Positions 63,261 through 64,000 of a stretch of DNA of 64,000 nt are shown in pieces. Origin of the DNA: Streptomyces sp. NBC_00775 (GTDB lineage: Bacteria; Actinomycetota; Actinomycetes; Streptomycetales; Streptomycetaceae); assembly GCF_036347135.1 (NCBI RefSeq), contig NZ_CP108938.1, positions 8,494,001-8,558,000 on the forward strand, read 5' to 3'. The position numbers were made by a program, and so were the translations under genes. Position 1 is the first letter of the stretch, and every line of letters starts with the position of its first letter. The notes beneath the pieces are model-generated. The model saw nothing but the letters and a program-made list of their open reading frames with translations, did no database searches and had not been told where the DNA came from.

Positions 63261-64000
63261 CTACGAGACGATCTTGAGGAGCTTGTTCGGTGAACCGGTA
63301 CCCGCGCTGGTGACCACGCCCGAGGTCGCGCCGTTCACCAGGGCCGTGGCGACCTGGGCCGGGGTGGCCGAGGTGTGGCCCGCGAGGTAGACGGCTGCCG
63401 CGCCCGCGACGTGCGGGGTGGCCATCGATGTACCGGAGAGTGTCGCGGTGGCGGTGTCGCTGGTGTTGTAGCCCGCCAGGATCGAGACGCCCGGGGCGAA
63501 GATGTCGAGCACCGAGCCGTAGTTGGACCAGCTCGCCTTCGCGTCCGTGCTGCTGGTGGCGCCGACGGTGATCGCGGTGGAGACCCGGGCGGGGGAGTAC
63601 GAGGAGGCGTTGGCCCCGCTGTTGCCCGCCGCGATCGCGTAGGTCACGCCGCTGGCGATGGAGTTCGCCACGGCCGTGTCCAGCGAGGTGGAGGCGGAAC
63701 CGCCGAGTGACATGTTGGCGACCGCCGGTGTGGTGTGGTTCGCGGTCACCCAGTCGATTCCGGCGATGACGCCCGCGGTGGTGCCGGAGCCGCTGTTGTC
63801 GAGCACCCGCACGGCCACGATGCTCGCCTTCTTGGCGACACCGTAGGTCGTGCCCGCGATGGTGGTGGCCACATGGGTGCCGTGACCGTTGCCGTCCGAG
63901 GCGGTGGTGTCGCCGTCCACGGCGTCATAGCCGTACGAGGCCCGGCCGCTGATCTGCGTGTGCGTGATGCGGACGCCGGTGTCGATGACGTACGCCGTCA
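63261..64000 (-). CDS. Subtilisin-family (S8) protease, N-terminus beyond window
   Basis: At least 246 residues are visible, open at the window edge. Catalytic triad present: Asp in AYVIDTGVR, His in GNGHGTHVATTIAG and Ser in LSGTSMATPHVAGAAAVYLAG, with oxyanion Asn in YAIAAGNSGANASS. Close to the secreted proteinase K-like enzymes of Streptomyces; the propeptide (Inhibitor_I9) and signal peptide are expected upstream but not in view. No C-terminal P/proprotein domain: the gene ends shortly after ATALVNGATSGVVTSAGTGSPNKLLKIVS. A strong terminator follows. Confidence 0.93.
   Translation of the reverse strand, partial: TAYVIDTGVRITHTQISGRASYGYDAVDGDTTASDGNGHGTHVATTIAGTTYGVAKKASIVAVRVLDNSGSGTTAGVIAGIDWVTANHTTPAVANMSLGGSASTSLDTAVANSIASGVTYAIAAGNSGANASSYSPARVSTAITVGATSSTDAKASWSNYGSVLDIFAPGVSILAGYNTSDTATATLSGTSMATPHVAGAAAVYLAGHTSATPAQVATALVNGATSGVVTSAGTGSPNKLLKIVS

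Overview
The base composition (very high G+C), the GTG/TTG starts, the ATGA/GTGA start-stop overlaps and the gene content (conservon, SepF paralogue, resuscitation-promoting factors, streptogrisin-type proteases, a sortase-tagged LPMO, DnaE2 mutasome, rare TTA codons) all point to a Streptomyces chromosome, in a conserved rather than a phage- or plasmid-derived region. No rRNA, tRNA, transposase, integrase or CRISPR array was seen. From memory, the stretch from SepF to the LPMO resembles the SCO1734-SCO1750 neighbourhood of S. coelicolor. This is recollection and was not searched.

Layout. 1-8.2 kb: end of a hypothetical gene, two muralytic Rpf-LysM genes behind a long structured leader, then a branched-chain amino-acid ABC transporter in which two permeases and one ATPase are fused into one 890-residue protein, with its binding lipoprotein divergent. 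8.2-19.7 kb: WYL regulator, a stand-alone ctaD, an I78 inhibitor, a PAP2 phosphatase, a PIG-V-like glycosyltransferase, an MFS exporter, a glutaryl-CoA-dehydrogenase-like enzyme behind a perfect palindrome, sepF, and a protein with a 21-cysteine tail. 19.9-23.8 kb: a complete conservon (cvnABCD). 23.9-31.9 kb: an apparent sulfur-scavenging locus. A polar amino-acid/cystine-type binding protein is preceded by a 23-codon leader peptide of the actinobacterial cysteine-attenuator type and a hairpin. Divergent from it lie the permease, an FAD enzyme, the ATPase, two luciferase-like monooxygenases and a DUF1684 protein.

32.2-35.7 kb: two streptogrisin-type secreted proteases around an SPFH membrane protein. 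36.0-40.5 kb: dnaE2 and an ImuB-like gene behind a perfect GAAC-N4-GTTC SOS box. 40.6-43.9 kb: a CHAT (caspase-like) protein with a seven-bladed WD40 propeller and a TTA codon, overlapping a small partner gene. 43.9-47.0 kb: a MarR/cupin pair with three copies of one operator, a secreted lipase and a cell-wall-anchored LPMO. 47.4-54.2 kb: a 12-residue tandem-repeat membrane protein and small housekeeping or regulatory genes, including a 44-aa gene. 54.4-63.1 kb: an exopolysaccharide-type operon (two GT2 enzymes, a NodB deacetylase, a flippase fused to a second membrane module) facing a GH39-like glycosidase; its first gene carries a TTA codon. The window ends in a truncated subtilisin-family protease.

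The strongest candidates for something not yet described are the leader-peptide-controlled sulfur locus and the bldA-codon-bearing CHAT-WD40 two-gene unit. A GC-rich palindromic repeat family recurs four times, once inside the coding sequence of the flippase fusion.
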